Assembly (NCBI RefSeq): GCF_003722335.1
Contig: NZ_CP026100.1
Location: 248,001 to 312,000 of the forward strand
DNA length: 64,000 bases
From: Caulobacter flavus
Lineage (GTDB): Bacteria; Pseudomonadota; Alphaproteobacteria; Caulobacterales; Caulobacteraceae
Reading direction: 5' to 3'
Position numbers and translations under genes: made by a program. Below, piece after piece: positions 35,904-44,496 of the stretch. The notes below the pieces were generated by a model, which saw nothing but the letters and a program-made list of their open reading frames with translations, was not told the origin of the DNA and made no database searches. Position 1 is the stretch's first letter; every line of letters begins with the position of its first letter.

Positions 35904-36962
35904 ATGCAGGTCGGCGTCTTCATCCCCATCGGCAATAATGGCTGGCTCATCTCCGAGACCTCGCCGCAGTACATGCCGAGCTTCGAGCTCAACAAGACCA
36001 TCGTCCAGAAGGCCGAGAGCTACGGCCTCGACTTCGCGCTCTCGATGATCAAGCTGCGGGGCTTCGGCGGCAAGACCGAGTTCTGGGAGCACAATCTCGA
36101 GAGCTTCACCCTGATGGCGGGCCTGGCGGCCGTCACCGAGAAGATCAAGGTCTTCGCCACGGTCGCCACCCTGACCATCCCGCCGGCGATCGTGGCGCGC
36201 ATGGCCTCGACCATCGACTCCATCGCCCCGGGCCGCTTCGGCATCAACCTGGTGACCGGCTGGCAGAAGGCCGAGTACAGCCAGATGGGCCTGTGGCCGG
36301 GCGAGCAGCACTACACCGACCGCTACAACTACCTGGCCGAATACGCGACCGTGCTGAAGGACCTGCTGGAGACCGGCGTGTCCGACTTCAAGGGCAAGTA
36401 CTTCACCATGGACGACTGCCGGGTCAGCCCGCACCCGAAGGAGACCAAGCTGATCTGCGCCGGCTCGTCCGACGAGGGCCTGGCCTTCACGGCGCAGTAC
36501 GCCGACTACAGCTTCGCCCTGGGCAAGGGGACCAACACCCCGACCGCCTTCGCCTCGGTCAACAAGCGGCTGGAGGCGGCCGCCGCCAAGACCGGCCGCG
36601 ACGTCGCCTCGTTCATCCTGTTCATGGTGATCGCCGACGAGACCGACGAGAAGGCGCTGGCCAAATGGCGGCTCTATCGCGACGGCGCCGACCAGCAGGC
36701 CCTGGCCTGGCTGACCAACCAGGCCGCGCCCAACGCCGCGGCGGGCGCCACCACCAACACCGCCCAGCTGGCCGCGCCGGAATCGGCGGTGAACCTCAAC
36801 ATGGGCACGCTGGTGGGCAGCTACGAGAGCATCGCCCGCATGCTCGACGAGATCGCCGAGGTTCCCGGCACCGGCGGCGTGCTGCTGACCTTCGACGACT
36901 TCGTCCAGGGCATCGACGACTTCGGCACGAAGATCCAGCCGCTGATGAAGAGCCGGAAGTAG
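35904..36962 (+). CDS. rutA: Pyrimidine oxygenase RutA (FMN-dependent)
   Basis: A 352-residue luciferase-like flavoenzyme that opens the uracil ring at C4 with FMNH2 and oxygen, the first step of the Rut pathway. It begins [20 protein letters not shown]. Other RutA blocks are [57 protein letters not shown] and [18 protein letters not shown]. The start was set at 35904 because upstream codons translate the repeat. In this cluster rutA is last instead of first. No flavin reductase (rutF) or permease (rutG) lies near, so reduced FMN and uracil uptake must come from genes elsewhere. Confidence 0.93.
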   Translation: MQVGVFIPIGNNGWLISETSPQYMPSFELNKTIVQKAESYGLDFALSMIKLRGFGGKTEFWEHNLESFTLMAGLAAVTEKIKVFATVATLTIPPAIVARMASTIDSIAPGRFGINLVTGWQKAEYSQMGLWPGEQHYTDRYNYLAEYATVLKDLLETGVSDFKGKYFTMDDCRVSPHPKETKLICAGSSDEGLAFTAQYADYSFALGKGTNTPTAFASVNKRLEAAAAKTGRDVASFILFMVIADETDEKALAKWRLYRDGADQQALAWLTNQAAPNAAAGATTNTAQLAAPESAVNLNMGTLVGSYESIARMLDEIAEVPGTGGVLLTFDDFVQGIDDFGTKIQPLMKSRK

Positions 36963-36973
36963 AGGGCCGAAGG

Positions 36974-37073
36974 CCCCCTCAGTCGTTCCGCGACAGCTCC
37001 CCCAGAGGGGGAGCATCCGAGCGCCAAGATCCTCCCCCCTCTGGGGGAGGTGGCCCGAAGGGTCGGAGGGGGC
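36974..37073. repeat. Two-module intergenic palindrome, family 1, copy c (order B-A)
   Basis: Module B comes first (CCCCCTCAGTCGTTCCGCGA), then module A (GATCCTCCCCCCTCTGGGGG). This is the reverse order of copies a and b on the same strand. It fills the gap between rutA and the converging FKBP gene and may also terminate both. Confidence 0.85.
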
Positions 37074-37090
37074 CCGCCGTCAGGCGGGTC

Positions 37091-37603
37091 CTAGTCCAGC
37101 GTCATCATGTCGATCAGCTTGATCCGGAAGATCATCACGCTGTTGGGTGGGATCTCGCCGGCGGCGCGTTCGCCGTAGCCGAGCGACGGCGGCACGAACA
37201 GCGTCCATTCGTCGCCCACCTTCATTTTCGGCAGGGCCTCCATCCAGGCCGGCACCAGGCCGCCCAGCGGCGCGATCAGCGGCTGGCCGCGCGCGAACGA
37301 GCTGTCGAACACCTTGCCGTCGACCAGCTTGCCCTCGTAGTGGACCTTGATGATCTCGCCCGGCTTCGGCGAGGGAGCGTCCTTCGCACCCGAGGTCGTG
37401 ACCTTGTACTGCAGGCCCGACGGCAGGGTGATCACGCCCGGCTGCTTGGCGTTGGCGGCCATCCAGGCGGTCGACTTGGCCAGGTTTTCGGCGGCCGGAT
37501 TGGCCGTGACGTCAGGGGCCGGCGCCGGGGTCGGCGCGGTCTGGGCCAGGGCCGGAGCGGCCAGGGCGACGGACAACCCCAGGGCGATGAGAGCGGTGCG
37601 CAT
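37091..37603 (-). CDS. Periplasmic FKBP-type peptidyl-prolyl isomerase
   Basis: A 170-residue protein-folding enzyme. The signal peptide MRTALIALGLSVALAAPALA-Q is followed by a Pro/Ala-rich linker. The FKBP domain is Mip-like: GLQYKVTTSGAKDAPSPKPGEIIKVHYEGKLVDGKVFDSSFARGQP, the central LGGLVPAWMEALPKMKVGDEW and LGYGERAAGEIPPNSVMIFRIKLIDM. Proline-binding aromatics (Y, F-D, W, Y) are in place. The ATG at 37603 gives the signal peptide; a longer frame upstream is not supported. Confidence 0.9.
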   Translation of the reverse strand: MRTALIALGLSVALAAPALAQTAPTPAPAPDVTANPAAENLAKSTAWMAANAKQPGVITLPSGLQYKVTTSGAKDAPSPKPGEIIKVHYEGKLVDGKVFDSSFARGQPLIAPLGGLVPAWMEALPKMKVGDEWTLFVPPSLGYGERAAGEIPPNSVMIFRIKLIDMMTLD

Positions 37604-37756
37604 GTTTGGGCGACTCGTGTTATCTATGCGACGAAATGTCAGAATAGACATTCGGTTGGACGAGAGCACACTAAAATCCGAGGGCTCGTGGTCAGCCAGA
37701 AGAAGAACGGCCATTTTCTACTTGGACCGTTCTTCTCGCGTCGGGAAGGAATCGTC

Positions 37757-37915
37757 ATGGCCAGGGCTACTGGCGGCTCATTGAGCGGGGCGCATTGGTG
37801 GCAGCGCCATCCGATGTTCGCGCTCTTCGTCGGCTGGGTGGTGATCGGCTCGCTGGGCCTCGCGGTCGCCGTTCAGCTGTGGCCGATCCTCGCGCGCTTC
37901 ACGCTGGCCGCCTGA
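37757..37915 (+). CDS. Small single-pass membrane protein
   Basis: A 52-residue frame, below the size usually listed. It has a good AAGGA ribosome site seven bases before the ATG and one convincing membrane helix (MFALFVGWVVIGSLGLAVAVQLW) after a basic/aromatic stretch (SGAHWWQRHP). The helix and ribosome site argue for a real gene. It lies in a divergent gap next to the FKBP gene. Function is unknown. Confidence 0.5.
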   Translation: MARATGGSLSGAHWWQRHPMFALFVGWVVIGSLGLAVAVQLWPILARFTLAA

Positions 37916-37967
37916 AGGCGCGCGCGGCGACCGCCAGGAAATACCGACAGTCAGGGGCGCCGGCCCC

Positions 37968-39659
37968 TCACCGCGCGTCCGCCCGGGCGTAAAGGCCCAG
38001 CATCGTCCCGACGAACCCGCCGGCGACCTTGGTCGACAGGATGGTCCCGTCCTGGTCGGCGGCCAGGCTCTTCCAGGCGCCGTCGTCGCCCGCATAGGCG
38101 AAGTCGTAGCGCCCGCCCCTCGCGGTGATCTTCAGCCTGACTGGACCGCCGGCGCTCCCCGCCAGCGATGCGCGGGCCACGACCACGCCGTCGACGGGAT
38201 CCTTGTCGCCCGCCCGCTTCTCCAACCGCACCTCGGACCGCCCGTCCTCGCCGCCCGCGACCGTCAGGGCGTAGAAGAAGGCGTCGTTCTGCAGCGCCAC
38301 GATCCCGGCCCGGTCGCCCCCGCCCTTCGGCGCGAAGCGCACCGTGGTCTCGGCGCTGGCGTCGAGGTGCTGCTGGCGGCGCGCCCAGATCGACGGCTGC
38401 TCGAACCCGCCCAGGCGATCGGGACGCGCCTTCAGCACCAGTGCGCCGTCCTTCAGGTCCCACCACCGCCCGGCGGGAATGCGCATGGTCATCCAGTCCA
38501 GCCCCAGGGCCTGGCCGTCGAAGGTCTCGCGCACGGTGAAGGCGCCGGTGGTCGGAACCTTCGGCGCCGGTCCCGCCGGCAGGTTCGGCCGCTCGGCGCT
38601 AAGAGGAATGGCCGTCTTCGGCGGCAGGATCACCGGCCAGCCGTCCTTCCACGCCACCGGCAGCAGGAAGGTCTCGCGGCCGGTGTTGTAGGTGTCGTCG
38701 CCGTAGGGCCGCACCGCCAGGAAGGTCGCCCACCACTCGCCCGACTGGGTCCGCACGAGGTCGGCGTGGCCGGCCGAGGTGATCGGGTGGGCGCGGTCGC
38801 GCGGCAGGTCGCGCTGGGTCAGGATCGGGTTGCCCGCATAGGGCGCGTAGGGGCCGGTCACCTTGTCGGACCGCAGCACCACCTGCGAATGGCCCTCGGC
38901 CGTGCCGCCTTCGGCGGCGGTCAGGTAGTAGCGGCCGTCGACCTTCAGGATGTGCGGCCCCTCGATCCAGATCGGCCTGGCGGAAGCATCCACGCCCCCG
39001 TCGACCAGCACCGAGCGCGGCCCGACCATCGTCATGGCCTTGGGATCGTACTCCTGGATCGAGATCGCCCTGTGGCCGTCGTAGCGCGAGGGTCCGGCCG
39101 GCGGGCCGTTGTTGACGATCCAGCCCCGCCCGTCGTCGTCGAAGAACAGCGAGGTGTCGATGCCGTCGATCTGCGGCAGCCACACCGGATCCGACCATGG
39201 CCCCTTGGGATCCCTGGCCGTGACCAGGAAATTCCCGCCGCAGTCGACGCAGGTGTTGAGGATGTAGAACACGCCCGCGTGCTCGGTGATGGCCGGCGCG
39301 AACACCGCCCGCGACATCGCCAGCCGCTTGAAGTCCAGCTGGCCGGGCCGGTCGATGGCGTTGCCGATCTGGGTCCAGTTCACCAGGTCCTTGCTGTGGA
39401 ACACCGGGATGCCGGGAAACCAGGCGAAGGTGGAGTTGACCAGGTAGTAGTCCTCGCCCGCCCGCGTGACGCTGGGGTCGGGGTAGAAGCCCTTGAGGAT
39501 CGGATTGGCGTAGCGGCCGGGGGCCAGCGGCGCGTCGGTCGGGTCCCGGCCGCTGTAGACGAAGTCGTCGAAGGCGGCCGTTCCGGGCGCCAGGGGCGCG
39601 GCCTGGGCGGCGCCGGCCAGCAGCGACAGGGCCAGGGCGAGACGCAGCATCATCAACAC
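37968..39659 (-). CDS. GH43 glycosidase with C-terminal beta-sandwich (beta-xylosidase/arabinofuranosidase)
   Basis: A 563-residue secreted enzyme. The signal peptide ends AAQA-A. The five-bladed propeller domain shows the three GH43 acids: Asp61 in GFYPDPSV (general base), Asp168 in IDGIDTSLFFDDDG (pKa modulator) and Glu233 in IWIEGPHIL (general acid). From about residue 370 a concanavalin-like domain follows (FTVRETFDGQALGLDWMTMR, FYALTVAGGEDGRSEVRLEK). Such enzymes trim xylose or arabinose from xylan fragments. It is six bases downstream of the GH10 gene, so both form a xylan operon. Confidence 0.9.
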   Translation of the reverse strand: MLMMLRLALALSLLAGAAQAAPLAPGTAAFDDFVYSGRDPTDAPLAPGRYANPILKGFYPDPSVTRAGEDYYLVNSTFAWFPGIPVFHSKDLVNWTQIGNAIDRPGQLDFKRLAMSRAVFAPAITEHAGVFYILNTCVDCGGNFLVTARDPKGPWSDPVWLPQIDGIDTSLFFDDDGRGWIVNNGPPAGPSRYDGHRAISIQEYDPKAMTMVGPRSVLVDGGVDASARPIWIEGPHILKVDGRYYLTAAEGGTAEGHSQVVLRSDKVTGPYAPYAGNPILTQRDLPRDRAHPITSAGHADLVRTQSGEWWATFLAVRPYGDDTYNTGRETFLLPVAWKDGWPVILPPKTAIPLSAERPNLPAGPAPKVPTTGAFTVRETFDGQALGLDWMTMRIPAGRWWDLKDGALVLKARPDRLGGFEQPSIWARRQQHLDASAETTVRFAPKGGGDRAGIVALQNDAFFYALTVAGGEDGRSEVRLEKRAGDKDPVDGVVVARASLAGSAGGPVRLKITARGGRYDFAYAGDDGAWKSLAADQDGTILSTKVAGGFVGTMLGLYARADAR

Positions 39660-39665
39660 CCTCCC

Positions 39666-40796
39666 CTATCGCGCCGGCGCGTCGCGCAGGGCCTGCGCCA
39701 CCGCCTCACGCAGCGGCTTGGGCGCATAGGCGTCGTCATAGAGGGTCGGCCGCTTGGGCGCCTTGTCCTGGCGCAGCCACTGGTTCTGCAGCCACGAGTA
39801 CTTGTCGACCATGCCCCAGGCCAGGAGCTCCTTGGTCTGGCGATAGCTCAGCATCAGGTCGAGATAGGCCTTGCCGTAGGCCGCCACCGCAGCGTCGCGG
39901 GCCGCGAAGTCGACGGGCAGGCCCTTGTCGTGGACGTCGAACTCGGTGAGCGCCAGGTCGTAGCCCATGCCGACCGCCTCATCGACGAAGGCCCGCCATT
40001 CCTTCTCCTGCGGCCTGCCGAAACCGGTGAAGCTGTCGGCGTTCTCGGCCCCGATGTGGCTCTGGATGCCCAGGGCGTCGACCGGGACGTTGCGCTTGCG
40101 GAAGCCCTCCAGCAGCTTGAGCACGCCGTGGCGGTGCTTCTCGTTGCCGGCCTCCCAGCTCATGTAGTCGTTGTAGACGAGGCGGGCCTTGGGCGCGGCC
40201 TTGCGGGCCAGGTGGAACGAGGCGTCCAGCACCGGCTCGACCCCGCCCATGGCGTCGGAGAAGACCGTGCGGCGCAGAGCGCCGTCGGCGGGATCGACGG
40301 TCTCGTTGACCACATCCCAGGAATAGATCTGAGGATAGTGGGCGCACACCCGGTCGACGTGCTCGGCCAGCATGGCCTCGACCCGGGCGGCGGGCCTGGA
40401 GCCGAAGTCGTAGTCCTTCAGCCAGGCGGGGAACCACTGCGGATGGTGCCACAGCAGGGTATGGCCGCGCAGGGCCGCGCCGTGCTCGGCGGCGAAGGCG
40501 GCGATGCGGTCGGCGCGCTCGAAGGCGAAGGTCTTCTCGGCCGGGCGCAGCACGTACCACTTCAGCTCGTTCTCGGGGACCAGCACGCCGCACTCGTCGG
40601 CCAGGATGGCGCGATAGTGGGCGTCCTCGAACGAACCGGTCAGCGATCCCTTCGGTCCCGCGCCCACGGCGCTGCCGAACACCAGGCCCTTCCCGGCGGC
40701 CAGGGACTTGAGCGGCTGGATCTTGCTCTCGGCCAGGGCCGGCGAGGCCAGCCCCGCGGCTCCAAGACCCAGCAGGGCCTGACGGCGATCGAGCAT
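39666..40796 (-). CDS. GH10 endo-beta-1,4-xylanase
   Basis: A 376-residue xylan-cutting enzyme. The signal has a paired-arginine start (DRRQALLGLGAAGLASPALA, cleaved before E-S). The TIM barrel has VPENELKWYVLRP, LRGHTLLWHHPQWFP, the acid/base Glu165 in WDVVNETVDPADG and the nucleophile Glu285 in LALTEFDVHD. IQSHIGAENADSF is the usual strand before the nucleophile. It is first in a two-gene operon with the GH43 gene and lies just downstream of a TBDR on the same strand. Confidence 0.93.
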   Translation of the reverse strand: MLDRRQALLGLGAAGLASPALAESKIQPLKSLAAGKGLVFGSAVGAGPKGSLTGSFEDAHYRAILADECGVLVPENELKWYVLRPAEKTFAFERADRIAAFAAEHGAALRGHTLLWHHPQWFPAWLKDYDFGSRPAARVEAMLAEHVDRVCAHYPQIYSWDVVNETVDPADGALRRTVFSDAMGGVEPVLDASFHLARKAAPKARLVYNDYMSWEAGNEKHRHGVLKLLEGFRKRNVPVDALGIQSHIGAENADSFTGFGRPQEKEWRAFVDEAVGMGYDLALTEFDVHDKGLPVDFAARDAAVAAYGKAYLDLMLSYRQTKELLAWGMVDKYSWLQNQWLRQDKAPKRPTLYDDAYAPKPLREAVAQALRDAPAR

Positions 40797-40942
40797 GAGA
40801 CCTCGCTAAAAGAAACCGCGCACCGCCCGGGTGCGCCTGAGGCGCGCCCAGATCCCCTTTCGGAGACACGATGCGCGGATGAAGTCGGCAGGAGAAACGG
40901 ACGCGCGGCGAAGAGCGAGGCCGCGCGTCCGGGTACGCGGGA

Positions 40943-43900
40943 CTAGAAGCTGGCGCGAAGCACGAAGGTGTAGCGCCTGTCGTTCATGAACCACGACCGG
41001 CCCGTCTTCAGCAGGTCGCTGTTCAGTATCTGCGTGGTGCGGGTGGTCTCGTTCAGCAGGTTCACCGCCTGCACCCCGACCTTCACCTTCGGATTGACGG
41101 TGTAGAAGAACGAGCCGTCGAGCTGGCCGGTGGCCTCGTTCATGATCGGGGCGTAGGGCACGATCACGTCGCGGACGGTGAGCAGGAAGTCCGAGCGCCA
41201 GTTGTAGGCCAGGCGCGCCGATATCGGCCCCTTCTCGTAGATCGCCGCGAAGTTGACGTTGTGCTTGGACAGGCCCTGCAGCGGCAGCTTGCCGGTGTCG
41301 ACCGTGGTCACGCGGCCGGCGGCCACGTCCGGGTCGGTCGCCGACAGGGTGCTCTGCGGCACGCCGTTGCTCTCGATGTAGCTGTAGTTGGCGTTGATGC
41401 CGAACCCGTCCAGCGGCTTGGGCAGGAAGTCGTAGAACTGCTGGTAGCCGATCTCGAAGCCCTTGACCGTCGCCTTCTTGTCCGAGTTGCCCGGCGTGGT
41501 CACCAGCACGTCGAACGTCGCCCCGTTGTTGGTGAAGGGCAGCCGCGCGGTGGTGTTGGTGGCGACGTCGCTCAGCTCCTTCCAGAAGGCCGCGAAGGTC
41601 AGCGAGCCGACCGGCGCGAAGTACCATTCGACCGAGGCGTCGACGTTGGTCGACTGGGTCGGCTTCAGGAAGGGGTTGCCCACCGTCACGTTGCCCGACG
41701 GCTGGCCGTTGGTGATGCCGTCGTTGTTCGTGTTGAGCGCCAGGTTGTAGTAGTTGCGGGTCAGGCCGATGTCGGGCGGCGTAATCGTCTTGGACACGCC
41801 CACGCGATACTGCAGCCCGTGCGGGGCCATGACCTTCAGGTTGAAGCTGGGCAGCCAGTAGTCGAACGAGGCCTTGGCCGTGCTCGGAGTCAGGGCGCCG
41901 TTGGCCCAGGCCCGGGCGGCGGCCCGCACCTGCGGCGTCAGCGAACAGAACGACGAGGCGACGAACGGCTGCTTCGGCTCCGGCAGGGCCTGCCAGTTGG
42001 TGAAGGCCAGCGTGCAGTCGGCGTCGGTGGCCAGGCTGGTCGAGATCGGGAACGCCAGGTAGCCGGTCGCCTCGCGGTCGGTCTTGGTGTAGCGCAGGCC
42101 GATGTTGCCGCTGATCTTGTAGTCGCCGACGTCGCCCTTGAAGCGGGCCATCAGGTAGGCGGCCTTGGTCACCTCGTTGACCGGGTTGATTTCCTGCGGA
42201 CGGAACGGGGTGCCGGCGGTGACGCCGCAGCGCTGCGCCAGCGGCACCCAGTTCTGCGGGCAGCCGCCCGCGAGGCGGTCGCGCCACTCGTCGCCCACCG
42301 ACAGCAGGAACTGCGAGACCGAGCCGTAGTTGTCGACCAGGTTCTGCGAGAAGAACAGCCGCGGATCGGCGCCCGTCGGCGCGCCGGTCTTGCCGCGCAG
42401 GAAGTTGTCGAAGGCGTAGGCCTCGACGAACCGGGTGCTGTCGGCGCCGCCGGCGGTGGTCGGGTTGCCGTTGATGGGATCGTCCATCCACACCGGGCCG
42501 CCGCTGCCCCAGATCTCGCTGACCACGCCCCAGTTGTAGGCCGAGAAGCGGGTGGTCTGGTCGCGTTCCGACCAGCGCGCGCCGCCCTTGATCGAGTCCA
42601 GCCAGCTGTCGTTGCCGAGCTTGTACTCGACGTCGATCTTGACCGCGTCCTCGGTGCCTTCCGACTGCTCGATGTGGTCCATCGCCGAGCGCCAGAAGTT
42701 GTTGTACGGGTCGCTGAGGCTGGCGTGCGTCCCGCGCGCGTAGGACGGACAGTTGTTGTTGAACGGCGCGCAGTTCGACACCGACGTGCCGCTGGACGGC
42801 GCGGTGAACTTCACGTCCGGCAGGTCGCTGCCCTTCAGGGTGATCGAGGCGTTCTGGAACGTCGAGCCCCACATGCCCATGCTGATCGCGTCGACCGTCG
42901 AGTCCACGTGCTGGGCGTCGAACAGCACGCCCCAGTGCTCGTTCGGCGTCCACTTGAAGTTGAAGCCGTAGTCGGTGGTGATGTTGGTCGTGTTCTCGTC
43001 GCGACGGACGTTGTTCGACTGAAGGCCGTTGATCGGCGTGCGCGGATCCGAGCCGTTCTGGTCGGCGCGCCAGCCGGTGGTGCCGGTGATGATCCCGTTG
43101 GTGAAGACGCCGTCCTCGTCGAACGAGAAGGTGGTGCCGTCGGCCGGGCGCGAGTCGCCGTTGCCAGCCACGTTGTCGGTGGCGATCTCGACGGCGTGCT
43201 CGGTCCACTTCACGGTCGACTTCGAGCGCAGGTACTGCAGCGAGGCCTGCATCGTGCCGTCGTTGCTCTTCCACTGGACGGCGCCGGCCTGGCCCTGACG
43301 CTCACGGTCGTTGGTGGTCGAACGGAACGCCGCGCCGCGCGGGAACCACACGCCCTTCGTGCCATTGCCGCAGTCGGCGCTGGAGACGCCCAGGTTGGTG
43401 CGGCAGCCGAAGTTCGACACCTGGATGGCGTCGCTGCGGCTGGCCAGCTGCGAGTTCACGAAGCTGGCGAGGACGCCGACCTCGCCGAAGCTGGTGTCGA
43501 AGCGGTCGCTGTAGAGGAACGAGTAGGTCGGCTTCCATTCCTTGACCATGTCGCCGTAGCTGGCCTCGGCCGACATCGACAGGATGCGCTTGTTGGTGTC
43601 GAACGGCAGGCGCGTGCGCAGGTTCACCGTGCCCGAGATGCCGCCTTCGATCAGGTCGGCCGACGGGCTCTTGAACACGTCGACGCCGCCCATCAGCTCC
43701 GACGGCACGTCGGCGAAGCTGAGGATGCGGCCGTTGTTGGCGGTGAAGGTGTCGCGGCCGTTCAGCTCCGAGCGCACGAAGTTCAGGCCGCGGACCACGA
43801 CCCCCGAGCCTTCCACCGAGAAGTGGTCGGGGTCGACGCCGGCGGCGAAGCGATTGATCGACACGCCGGGCACGCGCTGCAGGGCTTCGGTCACCGAGCG

Positions 43901-44188
43901 GTCCGGCAGGGCCCCGATGTCCTCGGCGGTGATCGAGTCGCCGATGATCTCCGACGACTGCTTCAGCTGCTGGCTGCTCTTGAGGCTCTGGCGGATGCTG
44001 GTGACGACCACCTCGTCGACCGTGTCCTCGGTGGTCTTGCCGCTGGCCGGAGCGGTCTGGGCGAGGGTCGCGCCCCCGAACACCAGGCTCAGCGCCAGGG
44101 CCGAGGCCCCGCACTTCAGGCCGAATTTCAGATTGTCGCCGAGAGTCTGGCGCCCACGCGTCGCGGACGCTCCGTTGACGGAGCTCAT
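40943..44188 (-). CDS. TonB-dependent receptor, Xanthomonas/Caulobacter carbohydrate type
   Basis: A 1081-residue outer-membrane active transporter. A long signal peptide (ASALALSLVFGGATLA-Q) is followed by a TonB box (DEVVVTSIRQSLKSS) and the plug domain (DSITAEDIGALPDRSVTEALQRVPGVSINRF, VRGLNFVRSELNGRDTF). A large barrel ends in aromatic YTFVLRASF, as required by the Bam machinery. Length and plug match the TonB-Xanth-Caul class, which carries plant oligosaccharides. The GH10 and GH43 genes directly downstream suggest xylo-oligosaccharides as the cargo. It is divergent from two halogenase genes; the gap holds LacI- and GntR-like palindromes. Confidence 0.92.
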   Translation of the reverse strand: MSSVNGASATRGRQTLGDNLKFGLKCGASALALSLVFGGATLAQTAPASGKTTEDTVDEVVVTSIRQSLKSSQQLKQSSEIIGDSITAEDIGALPDRSVTEALQRVPGVSINRFAAGVDPDHFSVEGSGVVVRGLNFVRSELNGRDTFTANNGRILSFADVPSELMGGVDVFKSPSADLIEGGISGTVNLRTRLPFDTNKRILSMSAEASYGDMVKEWKPTYSFLYSDRFDTSFGEVGVLASFVNSQLASRSDAIQVSNFGCRTNLGVSSADCGNGTKGVWFPRGAAFRSTTNDRERQGQAGAVQWKSNDGTMQASLQYLRSKSTVKWTEHAVEIATDNVAGNGDSRPADGTTFSFDEDGVFTNGIITGTTGWRADQNGSDPRTPINGLQSNNVRRDENTTNITTDYGFNFKWTPNEHWGVLFDAQHVDSTVDAISMGMWGSTFQNASITLKGSDLPDVKFTAPSSGTSVSNCAPFNNNCPSYARGTHASLSDPYNNFWRSAMDHIEQSEGTEDAVKIDVEYKLGNDSWLDSIKGGARWSERDQTTRFSAYNWGVVSEIWGSGGPVWMDDPINGNPTTAGGADSTRFVEAYAFDNFLRGKTGAPTGADPRLFFSQNLVDNYGSVSQFLLSVGDEWRDRLAGGCPQNWVPLAQRCGVTAGTPFRPQEINPVNEVTKAAYLMARFKGDVGDYKISGNIGLRYTKTDREATGYLAFPISTSLATDADCTLAFTNWQALPEPKQPFVASSFCSLTPQVRAAARAWANGALTPSTAKASFDYWLPSFNLKVMAPHGLQYRVGVSKTITPPDIGLTRNYYNLALNTNNDGITNGQPSGNVTVGNPFLKPTQSTNVDASVEWYFAPVGSLTFAAFWKELSDVATNTTARLPFTNNGATFDVLVTTPGNSDKKATVKGFEIGYQQFYDFLPKPLDGFGINANYSYIESNGVPQSTLSATDPDVAAGRVTTVDTGKLPLQGLSKHNVNFAAIYEKGPISARLAYNWRSDFLLTVRDVIVPYAPIMNEATGQLDGSFFYTVNPKVKVGVQAVNLLNETTRTTQILNSDLLKTGRSWFMNDRRYTFVLRASF

Positions 44189-44218
44189 TCTTTTATTCCT
44201 CCCCAGTCCCGGTAGCTA

Positions 44219-44230
44219 GGTAGCGCTACC
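44219..44230. promoter_or_regulatory. Perfect palindrome upstream of the TBDR, LacI-type operator candidate
   Basis: GGTAGCGCTACC is fully self-complementary and has the central GCGC typical of LacI-family sites. It lies 31 bp before the TBDR start, so a bound repressor would block its promoter region or early transcript. Confidence 0.6.
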
Positions 44231-44261
44231 ATTGGTCATATGTCGAGACCATTATTGGTCT
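44231..44261. promoter_or_regulatory. Second palindrome cluster in the TBDR-halogenase gap
   Basis: ATTGGTC occurs at 44231 and again at 44254, and AGACC-ATTATT-GGTCT (44246-44261) is an inverted repeat. The GGTC/GACC arms resemble GntR (FadR-type) operators. The remaining 235 bp up to the halogenase start are AT-rich around 44330-44370 and must hold its promoter, but no clear hexamers were picked. Confidence 0.5.
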
Positions 44262-44496
44262 GATGATATGGCAAAGGTCGACCACGTCAAGGGCGTTGAC
44301 ATAACCCCGTAACGCCAACCGACACGGATACTATCAATTTGTTTTTGAACGCCTTTCTTTACAGAAACAGCGTCCCGGCGATTTTTCGCCTGAGGGAAAC
44401 GTGACAAAGGCGGACAGCGCAGTCAATTTACGACCCGCTTGAAACGGCGATCAAAGCCGTGCGGACATAAGATCTTCTGGGGCGGGAAAGCAGACC

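Noticed and set aside
41261..44215. A 984-residue plus-strand frame antisense to the TBDR.
   Set aside because: The composition is that of a reverse-frame shadow (His/Arg/Val/Gly), with no domain, while the minus strand holds a full receptor.
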